64,000 nt of DNA from Blastobasis lacticolella. Its lineage: Eukaryota > Arthropoda > Insecta > Lepidoptera > Blastobasidae. The first letter of the stretch is position 1. Each line of letters begins with the position of its first letter. Shown here in pieces: positions 1 through 9,630 of the stretch. The notes beneath the pieces are model-generated. The model saw only the letters and a program-made list of their open reading frames with translations. It was not told where the DNA came from and searched no databases. The DNA is taken from NCBI GenBank assembly GCA_905147135.1, contig LR990050.1, positions 15,932,001-15,996,000 of the forward strand, read 5' to 3'. A program made the translations under genes and the position numbers.

Positions 1-562
1 CCGCATCCCACCCTCTGTCTAAATACTACTAAAGGTCTTTTTAGCTTTGTCGTATAAATAACAGGTTTTTTAAACTGTCACCGATTTAACTTTATATACA
101 TATATCACTACGTATTATAAAACTAAGTCCTACCTGTTGGTGATAAACTCAAAACTTCTGGACAGATTTTCATGTGGTTTTCACCATTAGACAGAGTGAT
201 TCATGAGGAACGTTTAGGTGTATAATTTGTTACGGTTGCTACCCGTGCAAAGCCGGGGCGGGTCGCTAGTGTAAATATATAATATGTAACATGTTATCTA
301 TGGTATGGACATCGCCCCTCGGGTGCGACGACGCCGCGTCGCCGACTTGTTGTTGTGGTGTTCCACACCACCTTATACAAATGTATTCACGACGGGATGG
401 ATGATATTTAACGCGATCATTTTCAACCCCGAATTGCGTCGGGTTGAATGATATTGAAAATAGTTTCACGAATTAGGGTAAACTATCTAATTTAACCTAA
501 TACTTTGAGATCGCATATTATGTATCCAAACTCTCTAACATGACCTATGTCCTTAATTCCAG
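1..562 (+). other. Intron of the AASDH-like gene, with a Helitron-like 3' end
   Basis: No coding sequence is recognised before the splice acceptor at 561-562. About 130-272 ends in a motif (CCCGTGCAAAGCCGGGGC, then GGGTCGCTAG) that recurs at 2450-2482, 26271-26300, 29606-29635, 47405-47442 and 54340-54370. It marks the 3' end of a Helitron-like repeat in + orientation. An ATG at 540 is in frame with the next exon but lies before the acceptor, so it is not taken as a start. Confidence 0.6.
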
Positions 563-878
563 AAACCTATACATAGCGGTGGGCAGCCATTCTGGCAAAG
601 TGATCGTATTCGAGGCTCTAACGGGGATGCTGCAAGGCATAATATACGTGAAGGCTCGCGTGGAGGCCTCGGTGCATTGCTACATCGAGCGGTCGCGCGG
701 TATCTGCTGCGGAGTCGTGGGAGCCTACGACGGTACCATCGTCAGTTTCCGACTGGAAACGTGCGAAGAGAACTGGCGTATCAACATCGGCAAGATGGTG
801 AAGAGTAAAGCGACGAGTTTAAACGGCATGATCTTCGTTGCGGCGTACGACGGATCCGTGCGGTGTATTGATATGGAG
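563..878 (+). CDS. AASDH/ACSF4-like enzyme, third-last coding exon (PQQ beta-propeller)
   Basis: This exon encodes 105 residues of a PQQ-like beta-propeller. Blade motifs of the type 'G-x-DG-x-hydrophobic' recur: VGSHSGKVIVFEA, GAYDGTIVSF and AAYDGSVRCIDME. In animals this C-terminal propeller is typical of acyl-CoA synthetase family member 4 (AASDH, Drosophila U26), which has an adenylation domain and a phosphopantetheine carrier domain before it. The human protein has been proposed to activate beta-alanine, but its substrate is not well settled. The acceptor is TTAATTCCAG ending at 562, and the donor GAG|GTGGGT follows 878. The exon begins with the third base of a codon and ends in phase 0, matching the phase of the next exon. 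The catalytic part is upstream of the window. Family assignment rests on the blade repeats and on the last exon; another PQQ-propeller protein is possible but less likely. Confidence 0.8.
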
Positions 879-2507
879 GTGGGTGCTGGCTGGTTTAGTT
901 GATGGAATGCTGTAGATAGAGACATAGATCATCATAATCACGTCATACATTTTCTCCGTGGTCATACACAGGACATACACTGCTAGATACAGTAAAGGTG
1001 TCCTTCCGATATGACACGTATGAACCCGATCGCGGGCATCTGGACACCTGCGCGAATGGATGTATCTTTGGCACCGTAACAGATAGGTACTGGAAATTTT
1101 CATAGAACATCTGTTGCAATGGCCGCTATAATCACAAATAAAAAAATATATATATTGAGGGGCTTCCCCCATTTTTTCGGCATTAGTAAGAGGTGTTTTG
1201 TTATCTCTCTAATGTAATAACGGCAACACACAAGCACGAAACTTTGTTGTATTATATTGCTAATACTAAAGTGTAGCAACAAATAATAAAAACCGGTCAA
1301 GCGTGAGTCGAACTCGCGCAACAACTTTTGAATGTAATAGAATTTGGCGAATTGCTGAAATTTTTGCTGTGGCATCAAATTTTGTTGCTAACCTGAGAAT
1401 AATTGTGTTAGTGGTACAGAACCCGTACCACCCGTTATATGCGAGGTCGACTCGCGATTGGCCCGTTTTATATTAAGTAATTGTTGCATCGGGAAGAAGA
1501 AGTTGGAGCAGTAGTTCGTCAAATCCTAATAGGATTGAAATCGAAAATCGAAAACTGTTATACTTTAGTATTAGCACTATAATCATATAAAAGTTTTGTG
1601 CTTGTAATGTGTTGCCGTTATTCCGATAGAGAAATAACAAAACACCTCTGATTAACGCCGAGAATAGGGGGATCCCCCTTAATTTACAATCTATTTTAAT
1701 TTTTATTATTGGCTGGCATAGAAAATAGAAATACACATTCCATGACAATTTCAAGCATCTTATCTGTTACGGTTCCAGATACACCCATTTGCAAATGTCC
1801 ATTCGCAAGTGGATTCGCGCAAATGTCTTTCATGCTAGTGTACCATATCCCGATCGTGCATACTAAATATTAGAACCAACATAAAAGGCACAAGTTTATT
1901 TATTTTGTTTACTTTATTATGATTCATCATTATTAGTGTAATCCGTTAACAGCTAACTGTCGGTTGATTCAAACTATCTATTCTAATTATTGGTATATCA
2001 AGCACAAAACGTAATGGAATTTAATAGTCGCCTTATCTGCCGCCCGTCTGGCTACAGCGAAATCAAAAGATAACGGCTCGCGAAACTGGAATTATGAACT
2101 CTATTTTGGAATCAGTAAGGCTCAAATCAATTCTCGCGTTGGACCTGTATCATGAGGATAAAATTAGTCTTTTGTTACAATTACGAACCAATATTAGCTT
2201 ATTTTTTAGTTTTTCTATGAGGACAATGACAAAGCTTACGAAACAGTTTGAAACAGCGTGAAGTTCTACTCGTAAGCTGGCACTACTCAGGCTCAAATAA
2301 TTATTGGCTGCTCAGTAGACAAGGCGTTGATACTATACCTATCCGTACTACTGCGTCATATAGAATGCGTTGCCGACGTTTATGCGGTTTTCACCAATAT
2401 ACAGAGTGATTCATAAAGAAGCCTCGGTGTATCATTTATAATGGTATTACCCGTGCGAAGCTGGTGCGTGTCGCTAGTGATTAATAAAGAAAATCCGTTT
2501 CCTCCAG
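879..2507 (+). other. Intron of the AASDH-like gene, with repeat remnants
   Basis: This 1.6-kb intron separates two in-phase exons. About 1290-1480 is a repeat fragment with the phrase ACCGGTCAAGCGTGAGTCG and a 3' part (GTTGCTAACCTGAG...) that matches 40085-40165. About 2380-2482 is a second Helitron-like 3' end ending in GTCGCTAGT, very close to the one at 130-272. Nothing else is recognised. Confidence 0.65.
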
Positions 2508-2771
2508 ACAGGGCAAGTAAAGGAGCTTATAACGATAGCCGAGCAACCCATTTCCGCGGACCTGGTGCTGGCTAAACAGCAGTACATACTGACAGGGACG
2601 TTGTCCGGCGTCTGCGCCGGAGTGCACGCGGAGACCCGCGCCGTGGCCTGGCGGGGGAACGTCGGCAGCCCCATATTCGCCAGCCCGGTGGTCTATGACC
2701 ACGACCGATACGTGGTCTTTGCTGAGGTCAACGGCGAGATACACTGCCGGACAGTGGCGAGGGGCATCAAG
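2508..2771 (+). CDS. AASDH/ACSF4-like enzyme, second-last coding exon (PQQ beta-propeller)
   Basis: This exon is 264 bases, exactly 88 codons, phase 0 at both ends. The acceptor is TTTCCTCCAG ending at 2507; the donor AAG|GTACGG follows 2771. Joining it to the previous exon restores the blade motif ...CIDME-TGQVKEL..., a strong check on both splice sites. Further blades are visible (TGTLSGVCAGVH, GSPIFASPVV, FAEVNGEIHC). The 'GSPIFASPVV' strand is the usual propeller turn that recurs as 'SPVYSTP' and 'SSPAVF' in the next exon. Codons are markedly richer in G and C than the flanking introns, as expected for a real exon. The frame stays open past the donor to 2837, but that tail is intron, including an ATC microsatellite near 2819-2834. 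Confidence 0.85.
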
Positions 2772-3349
2772 GTACGGATGGAGTTTTTATCGCCTAGGGA
2801 GGTACACGGTTGGACACTATCATCATCATCATCTTAGCGTTTATCCTAGATTCTGCCATGGTCTACATTTCTATTCATTCTTCAGTCAGACGCTCTTCCT
2901 GATGGGAAGCGGCCACCCGTCGCCAGGACGTCTGCACTACAACGTAAACTGAGCCGTCAACAGCCGATAACGGTCCACTGCTGAACTTGAGCCTCCTCCA
3001 CATTAGTGGAGGTCATTTCCGTAATCTTAGTTACTCGTGAAAAAATAAATTAATCATAGTTCATAAGTGTGACAATTACCACTGTTGGATTGCTTGCTTT
3101 ACGTTCAATTTTACGAATTATATGAAATTAACCGCCCGTCATAAGTGCTATTACTTGCATAATGGTACTGTGATATTAGACTGGAAAACTTCTTCATTGT
3201 TTTACCTTATCACTAACTGGCTATCATTCACGCGCATGGTTACCTATTATAAGTACTTTTCGATTAACTAGTTCTTTGTTTTTTTCTATCTATTGTATTC
3301 TATGACGAAACAAAATAAATTAACTCCGCAAACCTTAAATTTGTTACAG
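2772..3349 (+). other. Last intron of the AASDH-like gene
   Basis: This is AT-rich intron sequence between a GTACGG donor and a TTGTTACAG acceptor. It holds a short ATC repeat near its 5' end. No other feature is seen. Confidence 0.75.
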
Positions 3350-3730
3350 ATATGGAAGTTTAAAGGTGCAAAAGGCAATATATTCTCTTCGCTATTCGTG
3401 AAAGCGATTTACAAGCTGCATTGGCAAATGGCGTTTGGATGCCACGACAACAACGTATACTGCATAAACGTGATTAATTTCCAAGCCAGCCTCAACTGGA
3501 AAACAGAACTCAACTCCCCCGTGTACTCCACTCCATGCTGGCTGTGTGATAACAAATTGCTAGCTGCGTCTAAGAATGGTACACTATACGTTATTGCCTT
3601 TGACAGTGGTGATATTTTATCCGAATACCAACTTCCGAACGAGACTTTCTCCTCGCCCGCGGTCTTCAATAAATTCGTGTACATTGGATGCAGAGATGAC
3701 AACATGTATTGCTTAAAATATAACGAGTAA
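3350..3730 (+). CDS. AASDH/ACSF4-like enzyme, last coding exon and stop
   Basis: The final exon gives 126 residues and a TAA stop at 3728-3730. The acceptor TTGTTACAG ends at 3349 and phase is 0, joining ...ARGIK to IWKFKGAKGNIFSS. Three more propeller blades follow: FGCHDNNVYCIN, AASKNGTLYVIAFDSGDILS and IGCRDDNMYCLKYNE, the last ending the protein. A C-terminus closing on a 'GCRDD-x-hCL' blade is what I associate with insect and vertebrate AASDH proteins. The three exons here total about 319 residues, close to the size of a full C-terminal propeller. Upstream ATGs in the same frame (from 3303) lie in the intron. The gene is convergent with Gdi (- strand), about 5.4 kb away. Confidence 0.87.
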   Translation: MWKFKGAKGNIFSSLFVKAIYKLHWQMAFGCHDNNVYCINVINFQASLNWKTELNSPVYSTPCWLCDNKLLAASKNGTLYVIAFDSGDILSEYQLPNETFSSPAVFNKFVYIGCRDDNMYCLKYNE

Positions 3731-3869
3731 TGTTGAAAAGCTTGGCGCAAAAATTACGCATCTCAGATTAAGACTGAAAAAGATGTTGCCGAAATCTGTG
3801 ATAGAAATACCTAATTTCATTAAAATCAATGAAAATATGTAATTTTCTCGTTTTATTAATTTCCTAAAT

Positions 3870-3875
3870 AATAAA
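3870..3875 (+). terminator. Polyadenylation signal AATAAA of the AASDH-like gene
   Basis: AATAAA lies 140 bases after the stop codon in AT-rich sequence, a normal position for a short 3' UTR. It is the first canonical signal after the stop codon. Confidence 0.55.
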
Positions 3876-5574
3876 TTGTTTAATTCGAATATTATCATGG
3901 GTGGTGCTGTTGCTGCCTAGTGGTACCTGACAATACTGATGCATTAAAAACTTGCGAAGTATAGATAGATTTTTCAGTTACTTAAATTAGTTGCTAGGTG
4001 TAAAATATCCAATTTTCATACACTAAAGTTTGGGGCTACCTTGAGTAAAATATTTAAATTTTTAACCCACCGATGTGGCGATGGCTAGTAAATTGTGAGT
4101 TACGAGTAGGTACAATAACCCTGAGTTAGTACGCCCGAGTTACTGATTGGCACAAGTAGACATTAAACAACAAAGCATCTTAAATGATTTTGATTAAAAA
4201 AATCATAGGTACATTTAAATATTAAACATAAAATTATGTCTGTGATAGATTTATTTTGCCCCTGGCTCAGTTCAGCTCAGCTGAGGTTGTTATCCATCCT
4301 AATTTCTATAATTGTGGAAACTATTTTGTTAATAAAACATGTTTCAAATTGTTATTACTTTCCTTGTCTACTCAATCAATATTATATTGACTTAACGTGT
4401 AGAATACGATAGTATAGCGGCCGCAGCGTCCAATTCAAATATGTACGAATACTGACGCGAGATTTCAATTAGGTGAGGTCATACATAAACCAGGGTATGA
4501 GCGGATCTCCTGCGTGATCGTGGTTAGAGATTCTTGGCACTCTCACGATCTATGGACTTCGCAACGTATCCGAATAAGCTGTCGGCTCCGGCATTTCATC
4601 AGTGGCTGTACAGGCACGCGTAGATCCGGGCGTGACCACCGTGATCAACGCATGTCCAAAGCAATGACAGGTCTATGTCTTCTAGGCTGCCTAGATGGCG
4701 GCAACAGATATAGTCCCTGACGAACAAGCACACTCCTGAACGGGGCTAAAAAGCGTGCTCAAGCTGTACCTACTCGGCATCAGGTCGTCTTGCCATCTCG
4801 ATGGTGGCATAGCTACGGCATTTATATTTGATGGAGTGTAATCCCCCATCAATAACGTTTCCACATTATGAGGAGTCGCTGAAGAAACTTTTTTCTCCTT
4901 TTTGCGACAGCCATTACAGTTTTATCTATGCTACAGGACGGAGGATTATAGAAATTATAATAATAAATAAATATTCGTGGACAAATTCACACAGCGCCAT
5001 CTAGCCCCAAACTAACCAAAGTTGTGCTATGGGTATGACAGTCAAGCTTAAACTCAGATGACGTGCTTAGTTATATTTCTGAAAGTTTAGCCTTGTTATA
5101 AATACGATTTATCGGTTTTTACTGAGCCTCTCCTCGTTTGGTGGTGGAAAGAAGATGAGGGTATTATAATGGACAGTTCCGTTGCAGTCTCCGAAATGTT
5201 ATTGGTATCAAAGAAATAGGCATACATACTTACGCTCAAAAAACATGACCCTCCTTCTGCCGCAGTCGGGTAAAAACATAGTTTAGTCAAAGAAACACTG
5301 ATTGCGGAGATATTCCAGGTTTTAGATTTAGAGTTTTATCTAAGCGTAAGTAAGCGTCTGACTCCTCGCGCATCCCTAACCGCCTTCTTCACTCCTGGCC
5401 CGTTGGCGTGTAGGTAAGTTTAGAATAGAAAGAATAGAATTTTCATGGAAAAATATCACCTGACTTCATTTATTTATTTAATAGTTTATCGCACACAAAA
5501 ATTGTAACAAAGATATGGCAAATATATACATTTTAAGCCTATACAATGAATGACACTGGAACACGCCAGGAAGA
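3876..5574. other. Intergenic region without a recognised gene
   Basis: The only repeat recognised is about 4978-5040, where ACAGCGCCATCTAGCCCCAA matches 32777-32812 inside a tRNA-derived SINE. About 4430-4800 is locally GC-richer with a 68-codon open frame (4514-4720) that resembles nothing I know and has no splice or start support. Confidence 0.5.
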
Positions 5575-5610
5575 GCGTCGGTGGCCGAGTGGTAAAGGTA
5601 CCCGACTAAG
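5575..5610 (+). repeat. tRNA-derived SINE head, left part (split by a LINE insert)
   Basis: GGTGGCCGAGTGGTAAAGGT is a pol III A-box-like tRNA head. It breaks at 5610 and resumes at about 8076 with AAGCGAGAGG and a B-box-like part. The intact form is seen at 24605-24675, where the same order of blocks is continuous. Confidence 0.7.
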
Positions 5611-5621
5611 CAATATTTGTA

Positions 5622-5978
5622 TTGCAGAAAAGGGCTATTCGCGCGATTTATCAATTGAGACCTAGAACTTCACTAAGAGATAAATTCAGGAACATTTATA
5701 TAATGACAATGCCGTCACAATATATATATGAGAATTTAATGTATGTTCATAAAAATTTACACTTATTTAAGAAGAATAGTGATGTTCATAATATTAATAC
5801 GAGAAATAAAGATAAGCTTGTTGCTGGTGCTTGTCGTCTAGCCAAAGTCCACAAATCATTTATGGGTCAATGTGTACGCTTTTATAATAAGGTTCCAACA
5901 GGTATTCAGAATTTACCATTGAATAAATTTAAAGTCGCTATAAAAAACAAATTATGTATGTCAAAAAAGTTATTATAG
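5622..5978 (+). pseudogene. C-terminal fragment of a non-LTR retrotransposon reverse transcriptase
   Basis: About 118 codons are open and end at TAA. The sequence (QKRAIRAIYQLRPRTSLRD near the start; GQCVRFYNKVP and LPLNKFKVAIKNKL near the end) has the pattern of the region after the thumb in jockey-like insect LINEs, where 'QKRAIR' precedes a helical tail ending in 'FK..VK..L'. There is no true start codon: the frame enters at the 5' truncation point. No polymerase motif (YADD) is present, so it is a dead fragment. It lies in the LINE insert and ends well before the tail at 8040-8075. The clade is inferred from memory of such sequences and is not certain. Confidence 0.7.
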
Positions 5979-6215
5979 TATATCTGAATATGTAAATGAC
6001 AGAAGTCCATGGGACTGAACTGCTGTTCTATACAGGTATTTACTTTTAAGATAGTATATAGGACAAATAATGTATTAGTACATAAGACATGTTTAAAAAA
6101 AAAAAGAATTAACGTAGGCTCTGTGGGTTTCTTGCCGTTTCTTTCCCCCACAGAGAACCACCTTGGAAGCGGCGTTAATTTTCCTTCCTCTCCCACACAT
6201 GGTGTCTCCTGTCTG

Positions 6216-6400
6216 CGCTAGGGTAGGGGTAGGGTAGTAGTTAGATAGCGGTAAGGTAGTATAGGGTGGGGTAGGGGTAAGATAGTGGTAGGGTCGGGGT
6301 AAGATAGTGGTAGGGTAGGGGTAAGGTAGTGGTAGGGTAGGGTTAAGGCAATGGTAGGATAGGGTAGGGGTAAGGTAGCGATAGGATAGAGTAGGGTGGG
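6216..6400 (+). repeat. G-rich minisatellite (GGGTAGGGGTAAGGTAGTGG-like units)
   Basis: About nine degenerate units of roughly 20 bases, built from GGGTA, GGGGTAAG and ATAGTGGTA, run across this interval. Many G-triplets are close together on the + strand, which could allow G-quadruplexes. A C-rich relative of the same motif is at 47760-47850. Confidence 0.75.
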
Positions 6401-6710
6401 AGCAACTACCTATCACATGCAGCATGTGTGATGCACGCTCACTTAAAAGTCTGTCTGGCGGTGGCGTGGGGGCCGGGTCGCTCTTTTCCCTCAAATATGG
6501 TTGAATTGGACGATGGCTGGGCCCTGCGTTATACTCGTGAACGGGTGCTGCCTTGGTGGACTGGCTTACTCTTGCTGTAGTTTTAGGTGGTTTTTCTTAA
6601 TTATACTAGACATACCTACGAGTATATAATATAATATAGCGTTCCGTCTGGCATCGGATCTGTCTGGCATTGTCGAGCCCGGGTCGGTTGTAGTGGTCGA
6701 GCTACGTAAA

Positions 6711-7889
6711 AAAAAACCGCAAATCGATGTACAGGATAGCCGTTGGGTACACGGGTACTTTAGGTTAAAACAATCATTTTGACCGGTAGTTCCTAAAAAT
6801 ATTCCTAGGGGGGGGGCAGTAATATTGACATTAATTTTTAATATGGGAATCGAAATTTTTTTTTTCGGAATCCTATCGTGTTTGGTATCAAATGAAAGGG
6901 CATCATAAGCCGGTTCTAAAAATATACTACACCAATAACTTTCAGCCACCTGTTTTCTTAAAATCCAAGAAATATTTTCAAAACATACCAAGTTTGGACT
7001 CCTCCAGGTAGGAGACGGATTAGTAAATTTTTATAAAATATACGCCAAATGACTCTTAATATGCCCATATCCAAAGACAAAAAGGCGATTAAAAAAAAAT
7101 GTTAATTTACTAATTTTAAAATATTTTTTTCTTTATTAAAAAGTTGAGATTTAGTATTTTTTGAATCATATCGAACTGTACTGCACTTTACTATTGTTAA
7201 TCTATGTTAAATTGATATTAATACGCTTCCGCCCCCCCCCCCCCTTCTCCTCCTGCACCTGAGAGGATTTTCCTGCACCTGAGAGGAAATCAAATTCGCT
7301 TAGGTGCAGAGTGAGGAGTGCGGAGGGAGAGAGGAAAGGGGGAGGGGGAGATAGAAACCGTAAGAACATTATTTTACATAGATAATAGCATAAAACACAA
7401 TAATAATAGTACAGTACAGTAGAGTTCGATAAGTTTAAAAAAATACTAAATCTCAACTTTTTAATAAAGAAAAAAATATTTTAAAATTAGTAAATTAAAA
7501 TATTTTTTAAATCGCCTTTTTGTCGTTGGATATGGGTATATTTAGAGACATTTGGCGTATGTTATACAAAAATTTACTAATCCGTCTCCTACCTGGAGGA
7601 GTCCAAACTTGGTATGTTTTGAAAATATTTCGTGGATTTTTAGAAAACAGGTGGCCGAATGGTATTGGTGTAGTATATTTTTAGAACCGGCTCATGATGC
7701 CCTTTCATTTGATACCAAACACGATAGGAATCTGAGAAAAAAAAATTCAAATCCCATATAAAAAATTAATATCGATATTACTGCTCCCCCCCTGGGAATA
7801 TTTTTAGGAACTACCGGTCAAAATGATTGTTTAAACCTAAAGTACTCGTATACCAAACAGCTATCCTGTACATCGATTTGCGGTTTTTT
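6711..7889. repeat. ~1.18-kb near-complete palindrome (foldback element or hairpin source)
   Basis: The + strand from 6711 (AACCGCAAATCGATGTACAG) reads, with scattered differences, as the reverse complement of the sequence ending at 7889. Matching blocks include CCAAGTTTGGACTCCTCCAG (left) with CTGGAGGAGTCCAAACTTGG (right), and AAGTTGAGATTTAGTATTTT with its complement near 7440-7460. Pairing continues inward to CTGCACCT (7273-7280) and AGGTGCAG (7302-7309), leaving a loop of about 20 bases. Arms are about 580 bases with indels. The frames on the two arms (6566-6991 - and 7552-7761 +) are mirror images of each other and are not taken as genes. Confidence 0.85.
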
Positions 7890-8075
7890 GCCAATATTTG
7901 CTGTGTACACCGTCCACTATTGTGGTTGGCGAGGGATACGTTTATCTACAGCCATAGGGCGGTCAGCGTGTCACTGTGTGTTTCCTTCCTACTTTCTTAC
8001 CCCCCTCCTTTTTGACGATTGAAAGAGATATTTAATGTCCTAATCAATAAAGAAATTTTGATTTGATTTGATTTG

Positions 8076-8360
8076 AAGCGAGAGGATTCGCATCCCACTG
8101 CGGCTAAGTACCAATTACTCTTTTCTGAGTTATGTACGCTAGCTGAATACTAACCGATCCTCTTACAGTTAAAGACAAACATCGTGACGTGAATGTGTAA
8201 CCGTGAGCCAATCTTGTCAACCCTGATGTCAGGGTCACGGAGGTCAGATGGCAGTCGCTCCACTGTAATTATCTGATCTGCCAAATCCTGAATCATGGTC
8301 AATGCGGACACCGGCCCTCATGTGCGAGACCACAGCCGGAGTATTAACGCCCACGCCACC
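8076..8360 (+). repeat. tRNA-derived SINE, right part (body and tail)
   Basis: The sequence continues the SINE begun at 5575. It has a B-box-like GATTCGCATCCCACTG, then TTTTCTGAGTTATGTA, GTCAGATGGCAGTCGC, ATCTGATCTGCCAAATCCTG and ATCATGGTCAA. The same ordered blocks appear at 24605-24960 and 51285-51585 on the + strand and at 19105-19410 and 21890-22130 on the - strand. Confidence 0.8.
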
Positions 8361-9180
8361 AATAAATGCACATGCCAGCGAGCCGTACGTTCAAAGGTTC
8401 CTGTACATTGCGGGTTTCAATTTATGAGGTATAAAACATCGATCACCTTGAACAATTAACGGGAATCCCCTTACTAACAAAAAATAATGAATGAAATCGG
8501 ACAACGCGTTAATAAATTGCCACGAAGACACATTTTGACTTCCAACCACTCACCCAAGGAAATCGCCATGAATTTCGGGATTAAAAGTATACAATTTCCT
8601 ACCTCGTAGTATGAACTCAAATCATACCAAGTTTCATTTGAATTCATTCAATAATTTCGGAGTGACGTGCGGCCAAGATAAAGAACAAAAAAAATGAAAA
8701 AAAGTTGTGGCTTCAGCTCGTTTATAGAGTACACTCCTATAATTTTTTTTAAATATAATTGGATCTGAGTTTTATTTTATGTATAGATGTTATGTGCTAA
8801 CTGGGAAAAAAAAAACAAGAGCCAGGCATTTGACATTGTTATGAAGTGTCGAATACAGTCGAAGATGGAGCATGCCTACCATAAAAGTCAGTAAGAAAAT
8901 ATTGAGCTTGCGACATTCAATAATTTATACCTAACTCTGGGTGATGCAGGTGAAAGTCAGTTTTTTATGTTCCAAAAACAAAAAATACGTCATTTGCCTG
9001 AACAACAATGACCAGTTTTTCATCAGATATTTATATTATAGTTAATTATTAGTTGTTAAGCCCAAACTCTCACTTCACAAGCATTGCCTCTTTTTAGAAT
9101 TCATTTATTGATATTGTACCACAACGGTAACTGGATAATGGCTAAAAATTCAATAAAAACCAGTGTGTCCATATATTGTA
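8361..9180. other. Intergenic, no gene seen
   Basis: This stretch is AT-rich. About 8540-8700 (block ending GTGACGTGCGGCCAAGATAA, then A-rich) looks repeat-like but has no second copy in the window. Confidence 0.4.
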
Positions 9181-9181
9181 A

Positions 9182-9187
9182 CTTTAT
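9182..9187 (-). terminator. Gdi: Probable distal polyadenylation signal of Gdi
   Basis: TTTATT on the + strand is AATAAA on the - strand, about 445 bases past the Gdi stop. Another AATAAA lies only a few bases after the stop (near 9623-9628), too close to be the likely main site. Which one is used cannot be told from the sequence. Confidence 0.4.
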
Positions 9188-9630
9188 TTATGATCTTACA
9201 CAGAAGAATGAGCATTAATAATTTTGACATAATACATTTAGTATGATATGGATACAGGGTCAAAATTAAAATATAATGTACCAAAAATGGAATGCATGTT
9301 CGATGATATTGACATCCTTTGTGCAGATCAATTGATGCATTTGTATACTTAAATAATAATAAAAGCAATCTTATTACAGGAAATAGTTCCTTTATAACAA
9401 TAGGTATAGCTTTTGATATTTTTTGGTAATAAAAAAAAAATTAGAGCCACTGTATAAATATACCACTTTAGGGAGAACATTGCACATATACATAATCTAA
9501 CGCCATCTTAGCTCTTACAAATCTTTACCCAATACACCCTAGTATACATTATTGTTATAAGTAGCCTGAATATTATAAACAAAAATATTAAAAACAACAA
9601 GCAATTTACATACAAGGATACTTTTATTGT

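Larger units (their letters stand above)
5611..8075 (+). mobile_element. LINE-derived insertion inside a SINE (mosaic, 5' truncated)
   Basis: The segment starts with the end of a reverse transcriptase reading frame and finishes with AATAAAGAAATTTTG followed by a short TTTGA tandem repeat, a common type of non-LTR 3' end. It splits a tRNA-derived SINE, with AAG present at both junctions as a probable short target duplication. Inside it sit a G-rich minisatellite (6216-6400) and a 1.18-kb palindrome (6711-7889), which may be later insertions. The LINE-like sequence therefore probably amounts to about 5611-6200 plus 7900-8075. Confidence 0.65.

Noticed and set aside
540..562. ATG at 540 as the start of a gene
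   Set aside because: A splice acceptor at 561-562 and the phase match to the next exon show that 563 is an exon start in the middle of a longer gene.
6566..7761. Two frames with similar proteins on opposite strands (6566-6991 - and 7552-7761 +)
   Set aside because: They are the two arms of one palindrome, with no known domain and frame breaks in one arm; the similarity is explained by the inverted repeat.
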